Assembly: GCA_030490835.1 (NCBI GenBank)
Contig: CM059971.1
Span: forward strand, 26,839,817 to 26,903,816
DNA: 64,000 bases
Origin: Annona cherimola
Taxonomy: Eukaryota > Streptophyta > Magnoliopsida > Magnoliales > Annonaceae
Direction: 5' to 3'
Shown here piece after piece: positions 1 to 11,676 of the stretch. Positions within the stretch are counted from its first letter, which is position 1, and each line of letters begins with the position of its first letter. A model generated the notes under the pieces. It was not told the DNA's origin. It searched no databases and saw only the letters and a program-made list of their open reading frames with translations. Made by a program: the position numbers and the translations under genes.

Positions 1-3000
1 AATTAATTATATAAGTGAGGTGTCAAAAGGAGATAATTACAAGTGGATTTTATGAATTTTATGAATTTTCTAAAATAGCAAAATTCATGATAATATCAAG
101 TGATTAATGCAAAGCTTAATGGCTAATGGCTATCCTCAAAGGAGCTTGAAGATATGGCTTATGGTGGTGACATCCAAGGGCCTTCTTCATGTATTTTTTT
201 TATTTTTAAATACGCAAAATCATACCTAAATGTGCTATATGAATAGGGTAAATAAATGGACATTAAATAAGGTAAAACATTGTGGCAAAAAATGCCACAA
301 GATCATGACAAGTGGACATCTCCATGTGGACAGCAAGGTAGGCTACAAGTGAGGAGGATGTCCAAGGGCTCATGCTGATTTTTTTGATTTTTTTAAAATG
401 CTAAATGGATAGCTAAGTAAGTTATTAGCTAGGGTAATTAAATTTTCATAAATTAAAGCTGAAATGGTGTGGAAAATTGCAAAAAAGCAGCTGCATTTGA
501 TGTCACATGTGTGGACAGATTTGGGGCCCATCAATGTAATGGATTTTGATGGATTTTACATGGATAATTTGTTAATTTACTTAGAGCTGGAAGTGCCATG
601 TCATCAATGGGATAAACATACCTTAAATTACCCTTTAAATGATGTGGCAAGTGGGCCCAAAAATCTGAAAAAATTAAGGGCTTATAAAAGGCATATGACG
701 ATCCAAGTGAGAAGGTTAGAGAGAGAAAATTCAAGGAGGAAAAAACCCCCAAGCCAAGCAGCCTTGCACATCCCTGTTTCATCAAGGAAAGAGTGGGGGA
801 AAATGAGAAGAAAAAAGGGAAAGGAAGCAAGGAATTCAAGCTAGGAAAGTTGGATGCAAGTTTGATTTGATTCAATTCAAGTAAGTTTATCTTGAGTTTT
901 GAATCATTTAAACCTAGTTTTCTACCTCAATTTATGAGTCATGAATATGATTCATAATGAACTCTTAAAGGATGATTTATGATGCCCTTGATCAGGGTAT
1001 TGAATGAGGATTAAATGACAAGAATGCAATCAAGGGTTCAAGAGGGAGAAAATGGAGGTTAGAGTTGAATATGGGTTGATAAACCTAGCTGAAATTTTCT
1101 TAATCTAACATGTTAAGTTGTTGTTTTGATTTATTATCATGATTATATAATGATTTATAACTAAATGAATTATATATGCTGATTTGGATATAAGACATGA
1201 ACCCTAGAAAGGATAGGAATTAGGGTTACTTGTATGACTCAATTTTCGTGTTTTTATGTTAAATATGATACATGAATTGGATCAAATGATTTATGGATAA
1301 TTTAGAGGGTAAAATACTCTAAACCTAAGGTACTTTGGACATTCAAAATGGTTTAGGAAATATTGCCCTAAATTTGATTTTTAGGGGCATACATAGGGAC
1401 ATCCAAAGAGAGGTACAAGAAGGGTACCCTACATGCATGTAAAGTTGCTGTTTTGTAAGCAACTAATTTATGAACTTTAGATATGTGATAATACCCTAAA
1501 TTTAAGTTAAGAAAAGTATGATTAGTTGCTGAAATTAAGAGATTAAAAATCTATTTTGATTTAAGTATCAAAATGGATATTGAAAGTGTGTAAAACGGGT
1601 CCCAAAGTTTCTGTTTTGGAACCCTATGATTAATGGATTAAAATTTGATAAAAATACTCTAGATGAAGTGTTAATTAAGAATTTTACTCATGCTGAATTA
1701 GAAAGCAAGTTGCTGATTTGAAAAATTTTAAGGAACACATAATCTGTGTTGTGAAATGGATATATATGGAGAGATAGACATGAGTAAATGATAAATGAAT
1801 TGTGTGAGTTGTTAAAATGCACAAAATATGATGAAATGCTTGAATTATATTTCTGTTTTAATAAATAATGATAATTTCAAAATTTGGGATTAATATATGA
1901 CGTTTAGGACATCAACTAAGTGCTTAAAATAAACACAATGTATAAATTATGAAAAATATGTGAAAAATGATAAATTGAAGTAATGAACCTCCATATGGTG
2001 ATTAATGAATGTGTTATGATATGTATATAAATGTTTCCCTACATATGGGTATTGATTATGTGAAGTAATGAATGGTATGATGCATAAGTTGTGATATGTA
2101 TGTACACCCGACTTGAAATTCAAGTGGGTTGTATATATTAATGAAAATGGATTGAAAAACGAAGTTGAATGCAAGCAAATGAAAATATATAAATGTTATG
2201 TCATTCTTACGTGTATAGGCAAAGGCAAAGAAAAGGTCGATCAGGAAAGCTGATGTGAGCAAGGTAAGCAAGCAATTTTCTAAATGATTTTTGTTTCTCA
2301 ATTTATTCTAAAATGGTTATAAATGATGTTCTAACTGCTTTGAATTATTTAGCAAATGATATTTGAATTTATTTCTAAGGTATTTAAAGATGGTCATTCC
2401 TTAGTTCAATATGAGTTAAAATGATTCTTTTATTTGCAATTTCATTTGCATAACTGCTTTATTAAATGTTTACGAAAAATAATGACTTATGAATTCATAA
2501 ATGAAAGATCATGCTAGCATGTCAAGGATGAATGGTTCATGTGCACAAAGCATTAGGTCCACCTTAAAGAAGTAAGTAGACCGATTGTCCCCCTTTGGTG
2601 TGACCAAGTCGCTAAGTAGGCTAAAAGCTGGCGGCGCCCTCCCTGAGATGGGAGAAGCGGAGACAAATGATTGTCTAACTAGCTTCCATCCTATGATGTC
2701 ATGATGCATTACATTTTCATGATATACACCTGACGGGTATAAGGAGCATGTTTTCATGATATACCCTCAAGAGGGTATAATATTGCTTTCCTAATGTTTT
2801 AAATGATAAGTGTTGCCTTCAAAATGAGTTGCTTGAAAAAAATACAACTTGCTTATTGAGTTTCGACTCATGTGTTCATTTTCCAAGCCTATAGAAAAAT
2901 GAAAGAATGAAGAGGGCAAAGGAGCAAAAATTAGGAAATGAAGAATGTAAAACTTTATGATTTATTTATATGTGACACTTATGGTGAATGGATATAAAAT

Positions 3001-3325
3001 GACTTGATATTGTTATCTTGATGATCATATATGAATTATGTTATAACTTGTGCTTTATTGACAAGTATTAATGGATGTTGAGCATCTCATGAATCTCTGT
3101 GATTATATATAATATAAAATGTATATATCAGGACAAAAATGGCCTTAATGGGCATTTGATGAAAAATAATATAAAATTAACTCCTAAGGAGTAAGGGTTA
3201 ATTGGATAAATATCCATTAAATCCCGCCGTGTGATAGGGCAACAATCCTGATCACGTTTACCAGTCAATAATGATCCCAGAGTAAGGCTCAGGATGTGAC
3301 GCTTGGGTTGGAGGTGCCACATCAG
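1..3325 (+). mobile_element. Possible long gypsy-type LTR or leader region, incomplete
   Basis: There is no convincing long ORF here. Several traits suggest LTR/leader sequence. The left part has imperfect direct repeats. A TATA-like tataaaaggc near 674 is followed by a purine-rich stretch. A more GC-rich part lies near 2570-2770. The sequence ends near 3322 with a short G/T-rich stretch and ccacatca, shortly before the gypsy gag begins. No matching second LTR, no TSD and no clear left terminus are visible, so the LTR reading is inference. Short ORFs such as 464-844 show no family resemblance and look like chance. Confidence 0.3.
120..500. repeat. Imperfect direct repeats, period about 190 bp
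   Basis: The stretch around 157 (gtggtgacatccaagggc, then T-rich) recurs near 347 (gaggaggatgtccaagggct, then T-rich). The block near 263-310 (ggtaaaacattgtggcaaaa) has a weaker counterpart near 450-500. Direct repeats like this are common in U3 regions of plant LTRs. Divergence is high. Confidence 0.4.
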
Positions 3326-3479
3326 ATCACTTCGATCTTGGAAATACTGATGAGATGATGGTGAAAATCTCAGATTGCAGCGACCAGTCCTAAGCTAGAA
3401 AACTTGCAAGCCAAGGCAAGCACATCTAAGCCAGTCTCATCAAGCAGTAGCGTAGCTCTCCAATTGAGCTAGAGAAAGG

Positions 3480-4408
3480 CAATGGGCAGTATTCTCGGTT
3501 GGCAATGTTAGAATAGTTAATGGGAAGCGCCATGCAACAATTGCAGACTCATGTGAGCTTGTTGATGGTGGAAAAGACTTAGAAAGAGACGAGGAGAAAG
3601 GCAGAGGTCATGGTAGACTCGTTGGGGGATGATTTTTCATTGGGAAGTCTGGCAGAACGTCGATCATGGCTTTTCTGTCAAAAAAGGAGATATAGAAAGT
3701 GATCTGAGGAGGTAAGCTTCGAATCTAAATTTGATGGTGAATCTACATTTTCACCTAGGGAATTCCGGCATCAAGGAGGAAATCAGAAAGAGCGGAGGAA
3801 TTTTTCGCCAAATAAGACACCTTCCTTTTAGCAAGGGCGTATAGAACTTTAATTTTTTTGTCGGGAGATCCAACTTCTTGGATCATGCGGACGCTGATCT
3901 ATTTTGATCTGACGAACATGCCATCTGAAGAAATAGTGGAGGTGGCTTCATATCATTTGGAGGGAGATGTAATCCAATGGTTTTACTAGGCTACTTGCAA
4001 GAGGCCGATCTCATCTTGGCATTGATTTTGTAAATGTCTCCTCCTTCATTTTTGTAATGTGTCACAAGTCTCTATTGAGGAAGAGCTTACCAAGATGTGT
4101 TAGAAAGGAAGGTTGGATGATTATTTGAGAGAGTTTGAATGTCTTATGAAGAAAGCTAGGGGTTGGCCAGAGAAGTTGTTGGTCGGTTCACTTGTGGTTG
4201 GGCTCGAAAAGGAGTTAGGTGTGGAGGTTCATCATGCTGGGCCTAAAACAGTGGTAAAAGCTATAGAGTGTGCTAAGAAATTTCATAACAAGTTGTTATG
4301 GGCCATGCAAGCTTGCAAGTCTCATCCCCGCAAATGGATTACTGACGGGACGGTGGTGGACAAAGGACCTAGAAATAAGCTTGATAAAAATGTTGAGAGC
4401 TTCCTATA
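3480..4408 (+). pseudogene. Gypsy gag fragment
   Basis: Broken + strand reading frames spell a retrotransposon gag (capsid-like) domain. One part, around 3895-3985, contains LTNMPSEEIVEVASYHLEGD and then a WF pair. It is followed by the open stretch 4113-4408 with RLDDYLREFECLMKKA and a leucine-rich helical region. The first part has several stops. No zinc knuckle was found. Function in an intact element would be capsid assembly in the cytoplasm. Confidence 0.7.
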
Positions 4409-4459
4409 AAGAAAATGGCTTTGGAACAGTTGCAAGACCAATGAAATAAAGGCCTATGT

Positions 4460-5077
4460 TACACTTGTGATGAAAAGTTTCAAAAAGGGACATGTGTGCT
4501 CCAATCAACAATTGTGTGTCATCCAACAGGAATGGCAGGAGGAGGGTGACTCATCCAGTGAGGAAGAAGGAGGAATTTCTATGGGACCTTCACTTTGTAA
4601 AGTATCGCTTCAGGCGTTGGATGGAGTTGAGAGAACATCCAAGTCTAAAATTCCTTCATTGAAAATAAAGGGCCTTATCAATGGACAAGATGTGATAATT
4701 CTGGTGAATTCTAGAAGCACTCATGATTTTGTGCGTAAAAAGGTAGTGGGCCGATTGGGGCTGTTGTGCAGCCCACCAAGAGGTTCCAAGTTGCTATAGC
4801 TGATGGCACCAAATTGGAAGGACAAGGGGTGTGCCAGGGTGTGACAGGAGGTAAACATCTTATGAAGCTATACCCATTGCCCTTCGGAGGAACAAATGTG
4901 GTCTTAGGAGTGGCTTGGCTATGCATTTTGGGTGTTATATCTTCGGAGTGGACTGACATGTTTATGAGTTTTTATAAAGATAGTAAACAGTATCAATTGC
5001 AGGGGTTACAACCTGGAGAAGTTGAACTAGCGTCATCCCAATTGATAAGGAAGATGGCCAAAACTCACTGTTTGTGA
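4460..5077 (+). pseudogene. Gypsy aspartic protease region, active site mutated
   Basis: Two overlapping frames (4467-4799 and 4766-5077) encode a retropepsin-like domain. The position expected to carry the catalytic D-S/T-G triad reads VNSRSTHDF near 4703-4729, so the aspartate is replaced by asparagine and the glycine by arginine. The downstream part includes PFGGTNVVLGVAWL, a conserved C-terminal segment of gypsy proteases. A frameshift near 4770-4795 separates the two halves. The enzyme would be inactive. Confidence 0.7.
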
Positions 5078-5149
5078 TTTGTGTTTCAAGCATCTGATAT
5101 TGGGCTAAAGCTATAACGCACGGATTAGGAGGAAAATTTCAAATAGTTA

Positions 5150-5542
5150 GAGAAGGTACTACAAATGTTTCCTTCTATTTTTGCTGAGCTAGAGGGACTT
5201 CCTCCTGTTCGTGAGGTAAGCCATTGGATTAAGCTTGTTCCTAATGTCCCTCTGGCATCTATAAGACCTTATCGTTATCCTCACCATTAGAAGTTGGAGA
5301 ATGAGAATCAAGTGAGAGAATTATTATAGAAGTGTTAGATTCAACCCAATGTCATCCATTTTCAGCACCAGTACTTTTGGTGAAGAAGAAAGATAATTCA
5401 TAGTGCATGTGTGCTGATTATAGGGCCCTCAACAATATCACCATCAAAGATAAGTTTCCAATCCCTGTAATTGAAGAATTACTAGATGAAATGTCTGAAG
5501 CATGCATTTGTTCTAAGCTCGACTTGAAATTGGGCTATCACT
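5150..5542 (+). pseudogene. Gypsy reverse transcriptase, N-terminal part
   Basis: Degenerate frames give typical gypsy RT sequence: a linker with LPPVREVSHWIKLVPN, an IRPYRYP segment, then [20 protein letters not shown] (5407 onward) and [10 protein letters not shown]. Stops occur near 5287, 5327 and 5401. The frame is cut at the GYH codons by element A and resumes at 7517. Confidence 0.85.
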
Positions 5543-5980
5543 TGTTAGGAAATGTGATTCGGGTAGATACGGATCACAACAGAAGCACACATAATAAAAT
5601 AGGATAAAAAAAATAACAATAAGATCAAACACAAGAAGACATCGAGATTTATGTGGAAAACTTTTAAACCAACAAGGAAAAAACCATGGGAGAGAGATAC
5701 CAAGCTACTAGAATAAATAGGTTATAGAGATACATATAGAATACCTCAGATATATTCTCTGGATGGCTTACACGCACCCTAAATAAGAACACTCTGATAA
5801 CCCCATCTCTCACGTCCCAACGGGACACCTCTCAAGGTTTCACTGAATCCCTAATTAATCCGTATGTAAATAGAATTCTTATGACTCTTACACAATGTCA
5901 ATATGCAATCTCAATCATACACAATTAAACTACACAGGATATGCAATCCTAATCCGAGCAGAATACAAACAAACCAAATA
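5543..5980 (-). repeat. Element A 3' LTR (minus orientation)
   Basis: About 438 bp. It matches the reverse complement of element B's LTRs through its whole length, including the block at 5801-5860 (cccatctctcacgtcccaac). The inner end (acaaaccaaata) has decayed from the expected acaaacctaaca. Confidence 0.75.
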
Positions 5981-7285
5981 AATCTCCACCCTGGCTTGAA
6001 TTTTGTGCATATAATGCTTCAATCTGTATCATGGCATCAACCTTGCACTCAATCATGTATCAGCTACAAACCACATGAACTGCATTATATTTTCCAAAAC
6101 CATTGCATTTTCAAGACTCCTTAGGCTTTCCATGATCTAATGTCAACGCATTCTCAGGATCTTAAAGTCACCGTCCATTGCTGAATTTAGAAAAACTTAG
6201 TCTATTTAGCATCAGCACAACCCTAGACCATCAAAAGATCTACTTATGAGCTATTGCTTCAAAACAGATCAAACTTGATTCCTCCCGATCGACCTCGATC
6301 TATGTTATCTAACTTGACAATGTCCAACGATGTAGCATCTTCTTGATCCACATCGCCCAAAGAAGCACAAAACCTCATCTCATCCAGATCTCCACATCAA
6401 TGCAGAACATCCGTGGCTCCATGAAGTCCACTTGCTCCACCTTAATTTGAACCCCCCGTCAGATCTCATATAATCGAAGCAAAATCTACCCAAATAGACA
6501 TCACCATTGCATTTAGAGCTCTCAAAAGTATCAAAATTCATACCTAGATCACAAAAATTTGAATCTGGGATCACCAAAAAAAGTTATATGTGCATTTGCT
6601 TCTATGCACCTCAAAATACCTTAGTGATGTGTCACATCATCTTTTTACCAAAAGAAAAAATGTCGGATGCTTCCCCACCACGTTTCTTCTTCCTTCTTCC
6701 AAGAGAAAACCCATCTTTAGCTTGGAACGCAACCACACACAACATCTTCTTATGTGCCGCATATCCTTCACATCAGCCACTCAATACCACCATGTCATCA
6801 CCGACGTTGTTGCCATCCACTAGCAGAACACATCTCCCACCATCGCCGATCGTTTGTCCAACATCTTCCTCCTGCATCCGCGCTGTCGACATTAGTTCGT
6901 CTCCCCTAAATCTGGCCTGCGTCTGTTGTTGCATGCCTGCACTGCGTGCACCATCGCCGGCCACCTCCGATCTCGCTATCATCTTGCTAGAATCCAAGTC
7001 CGGCCAAACCCGTCCTAGACCCGAGAATTTTTTTAGGTCCCAAAAATAAAAAAAATCTTATCCGCTTCTTTCTTTTCTTGTTTTCCTTCTTCGTTCTCAA
7101 CAGCAAACCGTTGTCGATTCCTGCATTCTAGCAACCACCAAATCTGTCAATGAGAAAATCCAGTGCCGCTATTTTCTTGTCGGTTCTTTGCTACTTGTAC
7201 GTTCACGCTTGAAACTACCATCCAACATCCAATCGGCTTCAAAACCCTCATCCAAAACAATTTCAAATCATAGTTCTATCACCAT

Positions 7286-7300
7286 AGCTCTGATACTAAT
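7286..7300 (-). promoter_or_regulatory. Element A primer-binding site (tRNA-iMet type)
   Basis: On the minus strand this reads TTAGTATCAGAGCT directly after the 5' LTR. It is one base from the usual TGGTATCAGAGC-type site complementary to the 3' end of initiator-Met tRNA. Confidence 0.65.
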
Positions 7301-7516
7301 TGTTAGGAAACGTGATTCGGGTAGATACGGATCACAGCGGAAGCACGCACAATAAAATAGGATCAAAGAAATAACAACAAGACCAAACACAAGAAGACAC
7401 CGATATTTACATGGAAAACCTTCAAACCAAAAAGGAAAAATCACGAGAGAGAAATACCAATCCACTAGAATAAATAAGTTACAGAGATACACATAAAATA
7501 CCTCACACACCTAACA
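7301..7516 (-). repeat. Element A 5' LTR with internal deletion
   Basis: Only 216 bp against about 438 for its partner. The R/U5-side sequence next to the primer site is kept, and the outer terminus CCTAACA is kept. About 230 bp of U3 is missing, with the junction around cctcacacacctaaca. Confidence 0.75.
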
Positions 7517-8460
7517 TCACCAAATTCGAATGAAACTTGAGGACATTCATAAGGCTACCTTTAGAACCTATCAAGGTCAGTATGAGTACCTTATCATGCC
7601 TTTTGATTTGTCTATCGCCCTAGCCACTTTTCGAAATTTTGATGAATTGGGTTTTTGGTCCATTCCTCTGGAAGTTTGTGTTGGTTTCTTTTGATGATAT
7701 ATTAATTTATAGTGCTAGATGGGAACTTCATCTTAATCATTTGGAGATAGTGTTGAGAGTGTTACAGAAGGCTCAGCTTTTGGCTAATGCCAAGAAGTGT
7801 GAATTTGGTTGGGAACAGATCAACTATTTAGGTAATGTTATTTATGCTAAAGGGGTTGAAGCAGATCCTAACAAGTTACACTTCATTGCTGAATGGCCTA
7901 TACCTAAGACTGTTAAACAACTTAAAGGCTTTCTTGGGTTGATGGGCTATTATAGGAGGTTCATCTAAGATTATGGATTGATAGCTGCTCCTCTCACTAT
8001 GTTGTTGAAAAAGGAGGGATTTAAATGGTCTCCGGCAGCCGAGGCAGCTTTCATGCTGCACAAATAGGTGTTAAGCTAACCTCCTATTTTGCAAGCTCCA
8101 GATTTTTCTAAATCATTTGTCATTGATTGTGATGCGTCTAGTTTGGGGGTGGGAGCACTCTCGAGCCAAGATGGACACCTCGTTGCCTTCTTTAGTGAGG
8201 CTCTTTCCATTAAGCCTCATGGCAAATCAGTGTATGACCAAGAATTAAATGTTGCAGTTTTAGTCGTTCGCAAGTGGAGACTTATTTGTTGGAATAACAC
8301 TTTACAATCCGTACTGACCATAATAGCATAGAGCATTTATTGAGTCAGCAGATTCTTACTCCAAAGTAGTAGAGATGGGTGAGCACACTTATGCGTTTTG
8401 ACTTCATTGTGGAGTACAAAAAGGGAAGCTCTAATGTGGTAGCGAATGTCCTACCTGACA
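7517..8460 (+). pseudogene. Gypsy reverse transcriptase C-terminal part and RNase H
   Basis: The region continues the RT after element A with IRMKLEDIHKATFRTY-like codons. The open frame 7639-7968 then holds the polymerase motif SFDDILIYS, with the paired aspartates, and the thumb motif FLGLMGYYRRFI. An RNase H region follows at 8089-8331, with FSKSFVIDCDASSLGVGA carrying a catalytic-type aspartate. Its tail, RTDHNS and FIVEYKKGSSNVVANVL, is readable to about 8460. Stops at 7966, about 8065 and 8329 break the frame. Confidence 0.85.
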
Positions 8461-8742
8461 GATGGCAGTATCGGCTATGATGGTTACTGAAATTTCTTTT
8501 CCATGGATGTCCCAAGTGCTGGCGGCAAACCATTCAGATCCTTGCTTAATGTGCTTAGAGATGCTATTGCAACGAATCCACAAAGCCATCCACGTTGTTC
8601 TGAGTCCAACGGCCTTTTATATTATAAAGGTCGGGTGGTTATTCCTGCCAATTATGTTATCATTTATGATTTATTGTAATATTTCCATGCTTAGTGATTA
8701 GGGGTCATGCAGGGGTGTTACACACATTCAAGCGTACTAATG
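8460..8742 (+). pseudogene. Gypsy integrase N-terminal part
   Basis: Broken frames give sequence between RNase H and integrase, including NGLLYYKGRVVIPA near 8605-8655. HAGVLHTFKRT follows just before element B. This is the start of the HHCC zinc-binding region of a gypsy integrase. It continues at 10910. Confidence 0.7.
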
Positions 8743-9207
8743 TGTTAGGTTTGTCTTGTATTTTGCTTGGATTGGGATTGTGTATCCTCCATAGTTCAGT
8801 TATGTGAGACTGAGATTGTGTATCCTGCATTGTTCAGTTGTGTGAGACTAGGATTGCGTAAGAGCCTAGAGGAATTTTATTTATACGTGGATCAGTTAAG
8901 GATTCAGTAGAACCTTAAGAGGTGTCCTGTTGGGACATGAGAGAGGGAGTTATTAAAGTGTTTTTGTTTAGGGTGTGTGTGAGGCATCTAGAGAATATGT
9001 GTGAAGTATTTTATGTGTATCTCCGTAACCCATTTATTATAGTGGATTAGTATATCTCTGCTGTAGTTTTTCACTTCTTGGTAAGAAGGATTTTCCACGT
9101 AAATCTTAGTGTCTTCTTATAAATAATTTTGTATTATTTCTTTGATCCTATTTTCTTATATGTGCTTCCGCTTTGATCCCTATCAACCTAAATCATGTTT
9201 CCTAACA
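8743..9207 (+). repeat. Element B 5' LTR
   Basis: 465 bp, starting TGTTAGG and ending CCTAACA. It includes the shared block gaggcatctagagaatatg near 8980. The tRNA-iMet primer site follows immediately. Confidence 0.85.
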
Positions 9208-9223
9208 AGTGGTATCAGAACTA
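9208..9223 (+). promoter_or_regulatory. Element B primer-binding site (tRNA-iMet type)
   Basis: TGGTATCAGAACTAGG starts three bases after the LTR terminus. It is nearly identical to the canonical TGGTATCAGAGC primer site. Confidence 0.8.
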
Positions 9224-10438
9224 GGTTATGGTTACGATTCGAGAAGTGGTTTCATGTTTGGATTAATTTTTCTTGGGCAAGATCAAGGTGCTGATTATTT
9301 TTGGAAGGCATATGATTTTGTAGTTGCGAACTTGATGAGCTCGCTGGTGGGTGTCGATGATGGTGAAGGCATCAAGTGCAGTGTTGACCAGATGGAAGAT
9401 CTATAGGGTGCTAGCCTAGTGGCTCTGAAGGGGCATGTGGATTGTTGCCTCTATGGTCATGTGACCTAGTGGTTGAAATTTGCATGTTTGATGGTGTGTC
9501 TTTTGCTGACGTCTAAGAAGGCAACAAGGAGAGGCATGGCAGCGTATGGACAGCGGCGGCGCGGTGCTGAATGGTCGGTGGTGGCGGCACGTAAGGCAGG
9601 ATGGCTACGTAAAGAGGCTTGCTGGTTGAGGCATTTTTTGATCGTAAGTTGAATTCTTCAGAGACTGATTTGAAGAAGAAAGGAAATGATGCTTAGTGCA
9701 TTGAGGTGCACTAGACGCACACATACATGTTTTGGACATTTCTATTGGTGTAGAAAAAGGTGATGTGATGTATATATGGTGCATAAGTGGTGCATTGAAG
9801 AATGTGCACTTGCAGCTTGATGGATGATTTAGGAATCAGTTTTGGGTGATCTACGTATGGATTTTTATGTTTTTCAAGTGCTTTGAACGCAATGGTGATG
9901 CCTGTTTAGGCAGATTTTGCTTCGATTATGTGAGATCTAACAGGTGATTTAGATTAAGGTGGAGCAAGTGGACTTCACGGAGCTACGAATGTTCTGCATT
10001 GATGTAGAGATTTGGGTTAGATGAGGTATTGTACTTCTTGTGGGCGGTGTGGATCAAGAAGATGCTACATCATTGGGCGTGATCAAGTTAGATCACGTAG
10101 ATCGAGGTTGATCAAGATAAATTAAGTTCGATCTGTTTTGAAGCAATATCTCATGAGTAGATCTTTTGATGGTATATGGTTGTGCTGATACTAAGGATAC
10201 ATGGATAGCACATAGAGATAGACTAAGTTTTCCAAAATTTAGCAATGGATGGTGGCTCTGAGATCCTGAGAATGCATTGGCATTAGATCGTAGAATGCCT
10301 GAGGAGTCCTAAGAATCCAATGGTTTAGGAAAATGGAATGTAATTATTTTTTATAGCTGATGCATAATCGAGTCCAAGATTGGTGCCTTGATACAAGTTT
10401 AAGCACAATGTACACAGAATTCAAGCCAAGGTAGAGAT

Positions 10439-10909
10439 TGGTTAGCTTAGTCTTATATTCCATCGGGATTGGGAGTGCATATCTTGTGTAGTTCAGTTCT
10501 GTGAGACTGGGATTGCGTATCCTACATAGCTCAATTGTGTGAGACTAGAATTGCGTAAGAGCCTAGAAGAATTCTATTTATAGGTGGATCAGTTTGGGAT
10601 TCAATAGAACCTTGAGAAGTGTCCCGTTGAGATGTGAGAGACGGGGTTATCAAAGTGTTCTTATTTAAGGTGTGTATGAGGCATCTAGAGAATATGCGTG
10701 ATGTATTCTATGTGTATCTCTCTAACCCATTTATTGTAGTGGATTGGTATCTCTCTCTCTCGTGATTTTTTTCTTCTTAGTTAGAAGGGTTTTTTTTTAT
10801 GTAAATCTTGGTGTCTTCTTATGTGTGAACTTATGTTATTTCTTTGATCCTATGTTATTATATGTGCTTTCCCTGTGATTTGTATTAACCCATATCACGT
10901 TTCCTAACA
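10439..10909 (+). repeat. Element B 3' LTR
   Basis: About 471 bp, a clearly diverged copy of the 5' LTR. The start has decayed (tggttagc instead of tgttaggt) and the end is CCTAACA. The purine-rich aaggtagagat just upstream is the probable polypurine tract. Confidence 0.8.
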
Positions 10910-11219
10910 AATGAGCATTTCTATTGGAAAGGAACGCGGAGAAGTATTCAAAGTTGGATTGTTGCTTGTAATATTTGTAACAAAGTGAAGTATTCTACCT
11001 AGAAACCCACTGGGTTACTGCAGCCGATTCCATTACCTATACAATGTGGTCGGAAGTTACAATAGATTTTATTACGGGTTTACCTTCTTCTCACCATAAG
11101 ACCATCATTTTGGTTTTAGTAGATAGGCTGTCTAAGCTGGCCCATTTCTCTGCCCTTAGTCATCCTTTTACTGCAATTACCATTACTAAGATCTTCCTTC
11201 AGGATGTTATTAAGTTGCA
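10910..11219 (+). pseudogene. Gypsy integrase, zinc-binding and first catalytic part
   Basis: Picks up after element B with FYWKG, then CNICNKVKYST, the CxxC half of the HHCC zinc-binding domain. The core domain follows (open frame from 11044), with SEVTIDFITGLPSS carrying the first catalytic aspartate and VDRLSKLAHF. It is cut at KLH by element C and resumes at 16400. Confidence 0.8.
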
Positions 11220-11676
11220 TGTTGAGAAAAGGATGCTAAAAATAATTTATTTATAAAAAGATTATAACAAAATAAAGCACCCAAAAATAATTTAGATACT
11301 CTCACTTTATAAGCTCCTACCCTTAATACTATCCACACTTGTCCCTCAAGTATTCTCCTACTCACTTCCCTAAGCTCTACCACCATCACTCTAACTCACA
11401 TTAAAACTAGCACTCACCAAATTCACACACACTGAACGCTCATTGCAAAGGGGGGCAACCCCCTTATATAGTCATGCATCACTGCCTAAGGCATTTAATG
11501 CCATAGCTAATTTCTTTTGAATGGAGCTGCCTAAGGCATTTAATGCCATAGCTAATTTCTTTTGAATGGAGCCAACTAGAAGATTCTAGTTATTTGGTGG
11601 TATAAAATCTGGCTGCATCTCAAAAATTCCAGTTGCAGCTCTGTATATTCTAGAAAGGCGATGCTGATTATTTTCA
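11220..11676 (-). repeat. Element C 3' LTR with internal tandem duplication
   Basis: 457 bp, against 411 bp for the partner LTR. The excess is explained by a tandem duplication of about 46 bp at roughly 11483-11575: gcctaaggcatttaatgcca appears twice, while the other LTR has a single degenerate copy. Confidence 0.8.

Larger units (their letters stand above)
5543..7516 (-). mobile_element. Element A: short LTR retrotransposon without gag-pol, inserted in gypsy RT
   Basis: The ends are TGTTAGG at 5543 and CCTAACA ending at 7516. The flanks read TCACT (5538-5542) and TCACC (7517-7521), a 5-bp target duplication with one change. Removing the element joins the gypsy RT codons GYH-QIRM. A tRNA-iMet primer site is adjacent to the right LTR (minus strand, 7287-7300), and a purine-rich tract (minus strand) lies next to the left LTR at about 5981-5995. 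The 1.3-kb interior has no recognisable retrotransposon protein, so the element needed enzymes from elsewhere. It is the same family as element B. Confidence 0.8.
8743..10909 (+). mobile_element. Element B: short LTR retrotransposon without gag-pol, inserted in gypsy integrase
   Basis: A 2167-bp element with LTRs at 8743-9207 and 10439-10909, a primer site at 9208 and an interior of 1.23 kb. AATG occurs on both sides (8739-8742 and 10910-10913), and removing the element restores the integrase codons KRTNEHFYWKG. The interior has no gag, RT or integrase similarity; the longest ORF (9209-9406) is not recognisable. The LTRs and the end of the interior match element A in the opposite orientation, so both are copies of one non-autonomous (LARD/TRIM-like) family. 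Confidence 0.85.

Noticed and set aside
464..875. 126-codon plus and 114-codon minus ORFs
   Set aside because: Neither has family motifs. They overlap each other in an LTR-like region with a TATA box and leader-like sequence.
3450..3475. tRNA-like string (agctctccaattgagct)
   Set aside because: Resembles part of a tRNA arm but no cloverleaf can be drawn around it.
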